A model generated the notes under the pieces. It was given only the letters and a program-made list of their open reading frames with translations, searched no databases and had not been told where the DNA came from. This document shows, piece by piece, positions 43,847 to 54,770 of a stretch of 64,000 nucleotides of DNA. The position numbers and the translations under genes are program-made. How positions within the stretch are numbered: the stretch's first letter is position 1; each line of letters starts with the position of its first letter. Source of the stretch: Liquidambar formosana (Eukaryota > Streptophyta > Magnoliopsida > Saxifragales > Altingiaceae); NCBI GenBank assembly GCA_039720395.1, contig JBBPBK010000036.1, forward strand, positions 124,001 through 188,000, written 5' to 3'.

Positions 43847-44338
43847 TACTTGAAAATTTTTCAAAAAATTTCGTTTCAGATATTTAAGACGTCTTATTTC
43901 AATTTCAGACGTCTTAAAGATTTTTAAGACGTCTTAAACACTCCCTCAGACGTCTTAAAATCCTTACAGCATTTGATCTAATTTATGGCTCTCTGGATTT
44001 TTCAGACGCCTGTTTCAGACGTCTGAAACAGGTTGTCACGTCTGAAATCATCGGGCTGATTTTTTAATCCGTGGATTTCAGACGTCTGAATCAGATTCAG
44101 ACGTCTGAATCTGGTACAGTATATCAGTTTTTCAAGCCCTAACTTTTCAAAACGTTTTTCGCGGGCTCTCCAACTTCCTCATCCTATTCATCTTCTCAAA
44201 CGGACATCTCCCTTCAACCGACCATCACCACCCTCTCTAAACGACACACCTCTTCGAGTTCCTCTTCTTCTACAAAACCCTAACTCCCCATCATTCCTCA
44301 CCCCTACTTCTCTCTCTCTCGCGCTCAAACCCTCCATC
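43847..44338. promoter_or_regulatory. Pol to third-ORF interval with AGACGTCT palindromes
   Basis: Between 43880 and 44115 there are about seven exact AGACGTCT sites, with flanks like those in the LTR, then a pyrimidine-rich stretch up to the third ORF's ATG. No TATA box is obvious. Having the LTR-type sites directly before the third ORF suggests that the same factor could drive a separate or subgenomic transcript here; this is inference. Confidence 0.65.
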
Positions 44339-45853
44339 ATGGTCAACCTCAAGAAGACATCCTCCACCGCCGGCACCAAGCACGATCGTGAAGGGGATCC
44401 CATCCCTCCACCACCGCCGGTGCCACCACCGTCCACCACCACCGACACAGGCTCGTCTCGGAAGAAACATTCCGCCGCCGGTACTGCAAAGGGCAAAGGC
44501 AAGGGCCCCTGCTCCTCACGCGGCATCAAAAAGCAAGGCTCGTCTGCGCCTCCCGAGATTCCTTTACCTCCTCCTGTACGTGTTCCTCCTGGCCATCCAG
44601 ACTACGACTCAGGCCGCGAGCCCGACGAGGTTGAAGGTCAAGAACCGGAACAACCACAGGATGCTCCACCTTTGGTTCTCAATGATGCTATGCTCTACCG
44701 CTCCGATACTGTTCGAAATCTCTATCTCACTCGATTTATGGATAGAAAGATCGTTTATCCAAAGGTACTTAAAGAACCCTTTCTTTCCAAATTTTTCCCC
44801 AACATCATCTCTCTCTTTCAAGCAATTGGACTGTATGAGTTTGTCTCCCTCTCTCTTCCTGAATATTCCAATCTAACTCAATTGTTTTATGCTAATTTCA
44901 AAATGGAGAAACTTGGTACGGGAACTTCCTTGGTTCACGGCACTCAAATTTCTCTCAATGCCTCTATCTTGAATCAAATTTTTCATATTCCAATGGGCGG
45001 TGTTGCTATTCAAGATAAGAATCAGTGGCCTCGTGTCGCTAATTTCGATAAGATAGCCGCCCTTCAACTCATAAGTGGTGATCCCACTATCTCTACTGCT
45101 GTAAAGCTTCCCATAAATAAACTCACCTTAGAAAGCAACATCATCCACAAAATTATCTCTAATAACATCTTGCCCAGAAGTGGTAGCCGAGACCATGTCT
45201 CCTACACCGATGTTTGTTTGATCTGGTGCATCCTCACCCATACTCCGATCGATGTTGGCCACCTCATGATCTATCATATGGCATCCGCCCACAAGCATGC
45301 CAAAAGTCCTCTTCCCTACGGAGTTGCTCTCACTGCAGTTTTTCAACATTTCTCCGTCCCTCTCACATATGCTATTATCACTAAAACTCCCTCACACAAG
45401 GATGAGATTGGGACATACATGCTTGGGCTCATGGGTTATGAATGCAAGGATGGGATTTGGGTTCCCAAAATTGCTGGTACTGCTCCTTCATCCTCCACTC
45501 GTCCTTCCTCCTCTTCTGTTCCTCCACCATCCACAGACCCCTCTCTCGATGACCTTGACCCTCTTAGTTTTCATCCCACTGGTGAGGACGATTCCCCCTC
45601 TTCTGCCTCTCTCCATTCCTCTCCTTCTCCTGCCCATTCTCCGTCCCATGCTCCCTCCTCTTCTTCTGGTACCTCTGTGAAAGACCTCTTTCTATCTCTT
45701 TCTAAACAGATGAAAAGCTTAAAGAAGTATGTACACCGGAAGCTGGAAGGGATGCATGATTGCATCAATGATATATCTGTCGAGATGAAAAATCTCAAGG
45801 ACGTCCAGCAGGATCTTGCCCAGCGCCTGCCTCCTCCACCTCCAGCCCCTTGA
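44339..45853 (+). CDS. Third ORF of the Sirevirus (env-like position)
   Basis: 504 residues from ATG at 44339 to TGA 45851-45853. Residues about 1-100 are rich in Pro, Gly, Lys and Ser. Residues about 115-365 form a folded domain with SLPEYSNLTQLFYANF, a segment around NASILNQIFHIPM, and YTDVCLIWCILTHTPIDVGH. This resembles the domain known in databases as a putative plant transposon protein domain, found in plant retroelement ORFs. Residues about 370-450 are Ser/Pro-rich. About 450-495 is a coiled coil (MKSLKKYVHRKLEGMHDCI). No signal peptide or clear membrane segment is seen, so the label env-like describes only its position. The frame is intact although it lies after pol, which argues for selection. 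Function unknown. Confidence 0.75.
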   Translation: MVNLKKTSSTAGTKHDREGDPIPPPPPVPPPSTTTDTGSSRKKHSAAGTAKGKGKGPCSSRGIKKQGSSAPPEIPLPPPVRVPPGHPDYDSGREPDEVEGQEPEQPQDAPPLVLNDAMLYRSDTVRNLYLTRFMDRKIVYPKVLKEPFLSKFFPNIISLFQAIGLYEFVSLSLPEYSNLTQLFYANFKMEKLGTGTSLVHGTQISLNASILNQIFHIPMGGVAIQDKNQWPRVANFDKIAALQLISGDPTISTAVKLPINKLTLESNIIHKIISNNILPRSGSRDHVSYTDVCLIWCILTHTPIDVGHLMIYHMASAHKHAKSPLPYGVALTAVFQHFSVPLTYAIITKTPSHKDEIGTYMLGLMGYECKDGIWVPKIAGTAPSSSTRPSSSSVPPPSTDPSLDDLDPLSFHPTGEDDSPSSASLHSSPSPAHSPSHAPSSSSGTSVKDLFLSLSKQMKSLKKYVHRKLEGMHDCINDISVEMKNLKDVQQDLAQRLPPPPPAP

Positions 45854-46169
45854 TTCTTTTTGATGTTGACAAAGGGGGAGAAGTGTGTGATTTTACTTTA
45901 TGTTTTGGGATGGTTTTGGGTGTACATGGGTTAAGGGAATTGGGTATTTTTGGAACTCTTGATTGTACACATTTTATTTTGCTTATGAAATGGAACATCA
46001 GTTTATTTAGTCTCTTTTATATTGAAATTCCATGAATGTGAATCTATATGTCTGCTTTTTATCTTATGCACATTGATAGGGGGAGAAATATGCTATGTAT
46101 GCTATATTTAAATTGATTTATTTCCTCCAAAAGCCATCTATGGATTGTCATCATCAAAAAGGGGGAGAT
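45854..46169 (+). other. Sirevirus 3' untranslated region with repeated polypurine tracts
   Basis: Three purine tracts resemble each other: AAAGGGGGAGAAG at 45871-45883, AGGGGGAGAAA at 46078-46088, and AAAAAGGGGGAGAT at 46156-46169. The last abuts the 3' LTR and is the expected plus-strand primer. The others may be spare or relic primers; several tracts are a known Sirevirus feature. Confidence 0.8.
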
Positions 46170-47657
46170 TGTTGGCCCAAATGGTTTCACAACCATTGAT
46201 TTTGATGATAACAATGCACAAGAAGGTCTTAAGTACTAATGGTTTTAAGATTAAGCTTAAGACAGGTAAAATCCAGCAACAGCAAATCAAATGAATCAAT
46301 CAAAGGCATAACGAAAGAATGGACACCAAAAAGAATCCATGTCAAAGCCAAATGAAGATCAAGTATAGACAAATAGGATTCAATGTAAGATTGATCCCAA
46401 GAAATGCTCATTTGTAATTAAAGGGCTTTAGGTTCATGCATTAACTTGGTAATAACTAAAAAGAACCTATTTGATCATGTTTAGAGTCTCCTGACTCGTT
46501 GGAATGACCCCTTAAAAAATCAGGTCTTAAACTCTTTGTATCAACTTTCTGATGCAGAGCTTTAAGACGTCTTAAAAATGTTTAAGACGTCTGAAAACTG
46601 ATTAAGACGTCTGAAAATTTATTTAAGACGTCTGAATCTTGTTTAAGACGTCTGAAATAGGCTTAAGACGTCTGAGGTATGAAGTCCTAAAATACACCTT
46701 CTCTGATTTTTTAAGACGTCTAAATCAGACGTCTGAAATGGACTTTAAGACGTCTGAAAACAGGTTAAGACGTCTGAAATCAACAGACCTCAAATTGTAT
46801 CCTCTCTGGTTTTTTAAGACGTGAGAATAAGACGTCTTAAAGAGGTTTAAGACGTCTGAAAAAAAGTTTAAGACGTCTGAATCCTCGTGAACAGTGACCT
46901 TGAAAAACCTCTATAGAAATCAGTCCTCTGGTTTTTTAAGACGCCTGATTAAGACGTCTTAAACAGAATCAGACGTCTTAAATCAATTTCAGACGTCTGA
47001 ATCCTTCGAGACTGACCAATAACGGCTAGTTTTTCAAACGGTCTTTTGAGCATTAAATGCCCACCAAACCATCTTTCCCGGCATTTATTGCTACAGAACG
47101 GTCATTTGGACCCCTTGGGCTATATATACATGAGTTAAACTCATTTATGAGCATTTCATTGAGCTTAAAACAAGATCATTCATTTACAAGCCCTAATATC
47201 ACTTGTAAGCATTTATTGAGATACAATCAATAGTTGAGTGAGCTTTTAATTTCTGTGTATCCACTCTTTTGAGAGAGTTTCTTGAACACAAAAACATACT
47301 CAAATCTTCTTGTATTCAAGGGTTGAGAGAAACCCCATTTGTAAGCACTTGAAGAGTGTGTCTTGAGCAAGTGTTGGTGAAGAACACTTGGTGTTGTAAA
47401 GGTTTGCTGCTCCACCTTGAAGGAGAGTGATAGTGGATTGGTGAATCCTCAAGCGAGCTCTTGAGGCGAGGACGTAGGCGGGAAGGCCGAACCTCGTTAA
47501 CATCGTTTGCATTCTCTTACTCTTTATCTCCTTATTATTGCTTGTTCTTGTATTTATTTTTACTTGCAATAATCTGATTTTTGAGTTTGCAATCAACTTT
47601 TTAATTGGCCAATAACCCTATTCACCCCCCCTCTAGGGTTATATATTTGGGACAACA
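46170..47657 (+). repeat. Sirevirus 3' LTR
   Basis: 1488 bp, with the same ends as the 5' LTR. Differences that I see are one extra A (the A run before TCAGGTC near 46513), G for A in the palindrome near 46748 and A for G near 47208. The CATAC duplication follows at 47658-47662. Confidence 0.95.
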
Positions 47658-48157
47658 CATACTTGTATTGGATATAAGAAGGAGGGGTTAAATTGCAATT
47701 TTGGGATAATTGCAAGTTAGAATGCATAAGGGATTCTCTCCCTAGGGCCGGCCCTTATTGGTGTGGCTATAAATACACACTAGCATGTGTATCACAGAAC
47801 AATTCACTCTCTCCCAAGCCCTAGCCGAAATATTGGAGAAGCTCTCTCTCTTTCTCTTCCTCTGCTCTTCTAACTTCAACAAGGAGTGTGTAAGGGAATC
47901 TTGAAGGCCTTTGCTAAGTGGGGATACCATTGGAGGCAGAAAATATGGGCTGCTCAAACCATTGCTGTTCGAAATCAAAGCTTAAAGGAAGAAAAAGAAG
48001 ACATAAGAAACTGTAAGTATTCAAACCCCTCTTCTAGTTAGGGTTTATAGTTTTGTATTGAAACACAATCAGATTCATGGGCTACATGGAATTGATAGGA
48101 AAGTTTTGTTATTCTAGTTATTCTGCATTCTATTTACCTCTGTTTCAATTCCTTACA
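47658..48157 (+). repeat. LTR B, third segment
   Basis: After the CATAC duplication the LTR resumes with TTGTATTGGATATAAG and continues through the GGCCGGCCC stretch and TATA region (GGCTATAAATACAC) to about CAATTCCTTACA. The three pieces sum to about 1.65 kb, the usual length for this family. Confidence 0.85.
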
Positions 48158-49893
48158 TGGAGCCCTTCACCATCATCACCATGGGACTCGACTAAGGTAG
48201 TGGGAGGTCACCATGGGCCATGGGCAATCTCAGCCATGGCATGTGGTTGAGTGTGGAGGCTATTGAAGAAGGCTAGGGTTTTGGGTTTCAAATAAAACCC
48301 TAAACCTAGTTCTCAAAAATTTGATTTTGTATTAATAAATTCTTAAATTAATTATATTATTAATAATAATTAATTTTATAATGTTTTAAATTGTTTAAAA
48401 CAATTTTGGAGTAAAATTAATTTTCTGGAATTTTTTATTTTAAATAAAATAGTTTTATTTATTTATTAAATTCCTAATACTATAGTTTATGAAACTAATA
48501 AGTATTATTTAATTGTTTTAATTATTCTAATAATTTTGATTAATTTGATTGATCAAAATACAATGTTTTAAAGAGTTAAAATAATATTAGAATAGATTAA
48601 AATAATTTTTTGAAAAATATTGATTAAAAGGAATTTTAATTCAATAATTGATTTCTAAATTAGGGTTTGGGAAATTCTAAATTTAGCAATTAATAAATAT
48701 TATTATTTTTGTTATTAATTCCATAAATAGTAATTCGAGGTCCCCTAATGAGATTAGGAAGCGTTAATGAGATTAATGAAGTCCAATTAAGAGAGTTACC
48801 ATAATGCCCATATGTTTTATTGCTTACAATACTTTTATTTATGCAATGTAATTGTATACTTGTTAATGGATGATGATTATGGGCTAAGACCAAAACAAAC
48901 CAATTGTGATTGGCTATCTTGAGATTATGGGATGTATTATTTTTCAATGGGTTGTAATTTACTATTGGTGATTTAATTTTTATTGAGGCTTGCATGCCAC
49001 CTTCTCTTTCTATCATTCTGTTATGTAGCCCACATTCCCCTTATGTATCCCCTTCTACAAATTATGTAAATGTTATGTAATCAAGAGTGCACTAAGGAGA
49101 TGATAGTTTATCAAAAAAAAAAAAAAAGAGTGCACTAAGGAGCATGGTGGAGCCCAAAGGAGCATGATAGACTCCAACAATGCATGGTGGACATTGGTGG
49201 ACAATGAAGGATTTGAATAACTTGAAGAAGATATTCAAGAGAGCATGCATGCCTTCATTTTATTATTTTACGATCACCTATACCTTCCCATAGACCTTGG
49301 ATTCAATCTATTAGCTTGGATTGAATCACCTAAAAGTCCATAATCATTATAGTGGGAGCTTTAATGTATGAGATAATTGTATTAGCTCCAATACCATAGT
49401 TTGATATATGTTACCTATTCACTTAGGGACTAATATCAAAATATGGTACTTTATATATGTTGATATATAATAGCATGTGATGTATGACTTATAATAGCAT
49501 GAGATGTGTGATTATAAATAGCATTATATGTTTTAAATTTTGATGTATGGGACGTATGTTTTAAATAATGATGAGACCTTTTAAACCCCTTTTGTCCAAA
49601 AGATTAAGTTGTAAATGGAAAAAACATTAGGGAATGAATTCTTCATTGCCTTCCATTATTATAGGATCATCTAGAGTCCCTTAATGTGGGCACCTGGCAA
49701 CAGACATTTAGGAGCTACCTATGTTAAAGATTCTACTTGAAACTATCACATATGAGATATCATGGGGTGTAAAACTAATATATACTAAGAAACTATCATG
49801 TGAGGTATATGTTAAGATGAGCATACCTATGTGAATGATAGGTTTAACCTAACTAGGGAAGTATTCTAAGAAACTATCATGTGAGGTATATGT
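48158..49893 (+). repeat. Copia family 1 leader, third copy
   Basis: Matches 11783-13460 of the second copy, from CCTTCACCATCATCACCATGG on; the first 1.2 kb of the leader is missing. No gene. A poly(A) insertion at about 49113-49126 is followed by a repeat of GAGTGCACTAAGGAGCATG. Confidence 0.75.
49889..49893 (+). repeat. Target site duplication (TATGT) of the 862-bp solo LTR
   Basis: TATGT at 49889-49893 recurs at 50756-50760. The intact leader has this sequence once. Confidence 0.85.
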
Positions 49894-50755
49894 TGTTGTA
49901 TTTTAAGTATAAAATAAGTATTTCAAAAATCCAAAGTTTTTCTTGAAAGAGTTTTAGTGGGTTTATATAGTATTCCACTTATTATATATAGTATCATGTG
50001 TTGGGATGTAGGGAGTCCCCACGTGCGCATGAGATGGAACCTAATTAAGTGATTTGCAGGACAGGGGTCCGAAAATTGACTTAGTCAGGCGCGTCATGAG
50101 AATACGACGTGCACGCAGGGAGTGGTGCAAATCCCAAATATTTGGCTTCGCGTGTGCGGGCAGGTTGACCCGCATTTTGCTACTTTGATTTTTGGTTACT
50201 GGGTTATCCACGACCCAATTCAGCAACCCATTTTAAACCAATAAATTTTATGACTGTTGGGAATTTATAACCGGATTTATTTTATGATTTTATAACTGTT
50301 GGAATTCATTATTTTTTATGACTGTTGGGATTTATACCATAATTTATTTTGTGTTTTATACCAGAATTTAATGTATTTATTTGGTGACCGTTTTTTAATT
50401 GTTGGGTTCTTTTTCTAAAGCTTAATATACCAATTGTTTGTTTTGAAGAAAAGAATACACAAAAAAAAAGTCTTTTTCATTTCCATTCTACAATTTCGTT
50501 TTTCATACAAAGGAGCATTCTGAGTTCTTCATTTTTTCCTCCTACACTTGCGAGTGCACGCTTGTGGGAGTCTGATTGTTGAATCCTGGAGGGTAGAGCG
50601 CTGTGACCTACTGCACTGAGTTGAATACTCAGAGGGGCGGAACTACTCTTAAGGATAGTGCCTTGTTCATGCCTCAACCGACACTGTTTGTATTTCTGCA
50701 ATTCTTGTACTAGTTTTATTTTATACGATAGCATCTACTCTATTATTTTCCAACA
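49894..50755 (+). repeat. Solo LTR of an unassigned family
   Basis: 862 bp, starting TGTTGTATTTTAAG and ending TATTTTCCAACA, flanked by a perfect 5-bp duplication. It interrupts the leader between two of its direct repeats. No internal region is present, so it is the product of LTR-LTR recombination. There is no second copy in the window to name the family. Confidence 0.85.
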
Positions 50756-50760
50756 TATGT

Positions 50761-50922
50761 TTCCTAGAGGCTAAATGATTGGAACTTGCTTATAAAGCAA
50801 TAGACAAAGAATTATCTTCTTATTGTGGGTCAGTAGTCAAGAAACTATCATGTGAGGCTTCTAGGTCATAGTGGGACGCCAATCCCTACTAGGAATCTAC
50901 TGATTCCTGAATTTCCATTAGA
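50761..50922 (+). repeat. Leader continuation between two solo LTRs
   Basis: Resumes at TTCCTAGAGGCTAAATG and contains the third direct repeat (50839-50857). It breaks off at TCCATTAGA where the next LTR starts. Confidence 0.75.
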
Positions 50923-51634
50923 GAGTGTGTCACACCCTATTTTTGTCACCTTAACTAGGGTACATCATTTCACGTAGGATTTTGAGTTCTTTTCGAGTCT
51001 AGTCTCTTGCATTGAGTTTCTATGGTATTGAATATCATGTGTATGAATTTTGAAGTGATTTGGAGTTCATTTCAATAGTCAATAAGAACTTTTGCGACTT
51101 TAAGGGCATAATCGTCTTTTAAGCCGTATATTTTCCATTTGACTTCGGAATGAGTCCCGAGTCATTCCTTTGAGTTCATATGAGTATATGGAGTCTATAT
51201 ACAGGTTCAATTTCATGAATTAATGGTTCAAGATCAATTCGGCTTATAACAGTTCGGCTTAGCTAAAAGACCCTTTTTTGGTTTGCTCAAATTGACTCAT
51301 AAGACCCACTCAATTTTCTCTCATTTAACTTCAATTGGACTTTATTTACATCCTAGGCATGTTTAAAAAGGTTGAATTTTGATTTGGAAAGCATTTGGTT
51401 TAACCTTATGTGCAAACCCAAGCTTTGCGACGGTGGTGCACTATGGTTAACTACCTTTGAAACACCTAACCAAGCACCCATGATTAAGTATTTTTGTCCT
51501 AAAATGTCTAGAAATGTGTTTCCCTTCGAAACACAATCGTTTTGGCTTTTATTTCGTCAAAATCGGACTTAATTTGACCCTTTTAGGACTTTTAAAGCGA
51601 CTAGGAGTCAAAACCGGAGTGGAATAGAAGAGGG

Positions 51635-51716
51635 CCTCGAGTAACCTTCCGGGGTTGGACGGTCAGCCGTCTAGGCCCAGACGGCTAACCATCCAGGGCT
51701 AGATGGTCACTCGAGG
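51635..51716. repeat. 82-bp quasi-palindrome in the Tat-like LTR
   Basis: Starts CCTCGAGTAACC and ends GGTCACTCGAGG, so the ends pair with one mismatch. Inner blocks GGTCAGCCGTCTAGGCC and GGCCCAGACGGCTAACC pair too. A related element is at 60862-60944. Confidence 0.8.
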
Positions 51717-51901
51717 AGTCCGTCTTCGATTGGGTTTCTGACTCCCTCTTCCCTCTTGTGACGGTTTCCTCCGCCCTTGTAAGTTATGTCCTCCTAGGAT
51801 TGTGTAAATTTGAGTTGTTTGAGCACCAAGAGAGTCTCTAATAGCCCTAGGATCATTATTTAATGAATTAATCTTAGCCATTGGTTTATGAGGTCAGTTC
51901 C

Positions 51902-51911
51902 CTATATAAAG
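51902..51911 (+). promoter_or_regulatory. TATA box of the Tat-like LTR
   Basis: CTATATAAAG, about 190 bases after the quasi-palindrome. The next 170 bases end in an AAGAGGTAAAC donor-like site. Confidence 0.55.
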
Positions 51912-53998
51912 AACACGATGTTCAGCACATGGGAGGACCACAATTGCACTTTATACTAAGAAAGAGAGGGAGCTATGAGTTTGGAGAGCTAGAAGGACAT
52001 CGAGAGGAGGCTTTTCAACCCTAAGCAAGCAATAGAACAACGATTTTGAAGGCAAGGGAGGTTCTACAAGAGGTAAACACCCCTTTCTATTGCTAAACAT
52101 AGGTCTTCTTCTTCTCCTTCTCCTTCTTCTTCTTTGATAGCTTTAGTGCATGTTGTAGTTCTTCATGATAGGTTAATTCAATGCATTTGTGATGTGATAT
52201 GAATGATTTTAAAATGATTTATGGCTCTATATGCTTGATAATCCTTAGTTTACTAAGGTTTTGAAGGTGTTATCTTCTCTCTCTTCTTAAATCATGCATA
52301 GTTCATATTTCCTAGTTGCTATGATGATTGTCATGAGTTGATGCTCCTGTTAGTTAATATATATAATATGAATGATATTCATGATGATTTAAGCATGTGT
52401 TAGAGTAGTTTTATAGGTTTTAATGCATAGTTGTGAAATTAGGGTTTTAGTAACCCTAAATTCACACAAGTTTCATACAGTATGTTTAGCTTAGCTTTTG
52501 TGAGTTGTTTCTCATCATAGTCATTCTATATATGCTGCATATAATTGAGTCATGCTAGGTTTGCATTCATATAGTAGATTTTGTAGGGTTTTTGGAGAGA
52601 TTATCCTTTTCTAAGGATAATTATCATTTTTGTTAAGTAAGGTTTTGCATAAAAGCTTTCTGTGATGTGTTTAAGCATGAAATCACTTCTATTGTGTTCT
52701 AGGACATATATTTTACGTAGGATATGATGATTGCACCTCCCCATAATGACTTTTTTACGTGAAATTATCTTAGGATAGTTTCGCTTAAGAAAGCTCGCCA
52801 TAGGAAGGTCTTTTTTTTCATATTTTACATAAAATATCATCTTTTTGGTTAGAATAGATTTCGTTATCATGTTTATTGATGTTATTGGGGTCTCTCATGA
52901 TTGTTAGTGTGTTTTCTATAGGTTTTTATGCATATAGGATAGGTCATTACGTGTAGGATTGAGTTAGGGTTTGTAGTTATTCATTCTTCTTGTTATTTGC
53001 TTGATTAAATGGATGATTTTAAGCCTTAACATCATTCTGTCCAAATTAGTGTTTTGTGTTTTCTGCATGATTTTGTGCACTTGTAAAGGTGCAAATAGGT
53101 GTAATAATTGCCTTATTGCAAATAAGGTTGTTATTGCTTAAGCTTGCTATTGCTTGGAGCAAATTGCACAAGGTAAGTAGGGTATGAAGTGCCCTAATTC
53201 ACTTTTCTTAACTTTTCTTCTTTTCTCTTCTCCCTCCTAGGGTTATTTTATAATAGAGAGATATAGTAAATTCTAAGGTTTCTTTCCACCTCTTTTCAAA
53301 AGTTTATATCTTTCATTAAAATTTTGATTGAGAATCATTTGTCTTTGAAAATCTTTATGGAAGGAAACCTAAGGTTTACCATAAGTCTCTATTAGGGTTT
53401 AACCCTATTCTATTCGAACTACGTGGACTTTGATCCATGTATTTATATGCATAGTATGTAGGCACTCAATTGATGTTCAAGTCTGCCCTAGGATACTAAG
53501 TATCCTAGGTTTTCTTTTTCTTTTTCTTTTGTCCTTTTATCCATCACATATGATTGCTAGTGGAGTAGGATGGATTCATGCTTGCGATTTTTAGTAGATT
53601 AGGGTGAATTTGTCCATTACATATGATTGCTAGAGGAGTAGGATGGATTTGTGATTGATATGCATGCTATATTTTGTTGATTGATATTGATTTGCATGTG
53701 ATTAAGTCATTAAGTTAGCCCAATCGAATTAAGAGACCAACTTGGGCTATGTGGGTGCCTATGGGCTTTGCGCAGAACCTTCCCACGTCGTAACTTAGCC
53801 CCCGAATCCAATTTCCTGGTTTTAAAGACTTTGCCTTTCCTTTCAAAATGGATTCATGAGGTTTTTTGCAAATAAAACATTTTTAGGGTTTTCTTCTTTT
53901 CCTTAAAAAATGAGGTGGCGACTCCCTTTCATTTGTTGTCTTTCACACATCATTTTGCTAAACCCTTGTGGTCCGCTTTTTCATGGGTTCACAGGGTG

Positions 53999-54770
53999 TA
54001 TGGAATTTGATAAAATAGTGGGAGGTACCATTATGATTGAAGACCCAATCATCTTGGATAAAAATGAAATCTTATCTTCTGTTTAATTAAAGTTGTTAAT
54101 GTAAATTACCAAATTACTCACCTCAAAACCCTTATTTCCTACAATACAGGATATTGATAATTTGACTGAATTTATTTTCTTTAATTGACTTAGGAAATTG
54201 AGAGTTGTTCTCAACTCCAAAAAGATTGCTTATATGCTATTAGGCCGTTTATTAAGGGCACTCCATTAAACATCCTAAGAAGAAAAGACAACGCACAATT
54301 GGCATCTTGTTGTCATGCTATATGATAGTGCTAATGACTAAAAAGCTTCAGAAGCAAAATTAGTCAAATACAAGTGTTTCTGATGTCCTATATCATACAA
54401 TGGTCATATGGTGAGCAAAATTGTACTATAAAGTATAGTGCGTATAAAGGATTTCTTCTAAACTAGGATTTAACAAAGATTATTTATTAATAATCAATCT
54501 TTTGAAGATGATTAACTATATAGAAAAGCTTGTGAAGCTAGATGTGAAATTAAAGCATAGAAGGAAGCTAATCTTGAAAAGTCAAAGACAAAGAAATATA
54601 ATTATTTTGTAGCAAACATAAGGTATTATAAAGGGAACTTGATAAAGTATCAGTTTTCCTAGAAGAACCAAACTTTTGAAGTTTCGGTTCATGCTCTAAA
54701 CTAAATTGTTGGTTAGTTCTACCTCTTCTTGGTTTTTGGATTCTAGTGTAATCTAAAAGAAAGTAGAAAG
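53999..54770 (+). pseudogene. Leader end and decayed gag of copia family 1
   Basis: The first 90 bases finish the leader (TATGGAATTTGATAAAATAGTGGG). From about 54150 scattered matches to gag at 6240-6850 can be followed: a GACTTAGGAAATTGAGAGTTG block, AAAAAGCTTCAGAAGC, and TCGGTTCATGCTCTAAACT. There are many stops and gaps. The match continues after LTR C at 56434. Confidence 0.7.

Larger units (their letters stand above)
37422..47657 (+). mobile_element. Sirevirus-type Ty1/copia retrotransposon, nearly intact
   Basis: A 10,236-bp element with LTRs of 1487 and 1488 bp, a CATAC duplication on both sides, a Met-tRNA type primer site, gag, pol and a third ORF before the 3' LTR, and several polypurine tracts. 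The pol order (protease, integrase, RT, RNase H) shows Ty1/copia. The long Gag with a coiled coil and second zinc knuckle, the extra ORF and the palindrome-rich LTR point to the Sirevirus lineage. The two LTRs differ by two substitutions and one indel that I can find, so the insertion is recent. The one defect noticed is the stop plus frame change between gag and pol. Confidence 0.92.
50928..53993 (+). repeat. Tat-like Ty3/gypsy solo LTR
   Basis: 3066 bp, starting TGTCACACCCTATTTTTG and ending CATGGGTTCACA. It is flanked by GAGTG and GGGTG, a 5-bp duplication with one mismatch. Its two ends match, in reverse, the ends of 56727-59763. A TATA box CTATATAAAG is at 51902-51911. An imperfect 82-bp palindrome lies upstream of it at 51635-51716. 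A stretch with GGTGGCGACTCC is near 53910. About 1.7 kb in the middle (from about 51340 to 53040) has no counterpart in the minus-strand LTR. No coding frame is convincing. Confidence 0.8.

Noticed and set aside
44339..45853. True envelope glycoprotein
   Set aside because: No signal peptide or transmembrane helix can be seen; only the position is env-like.
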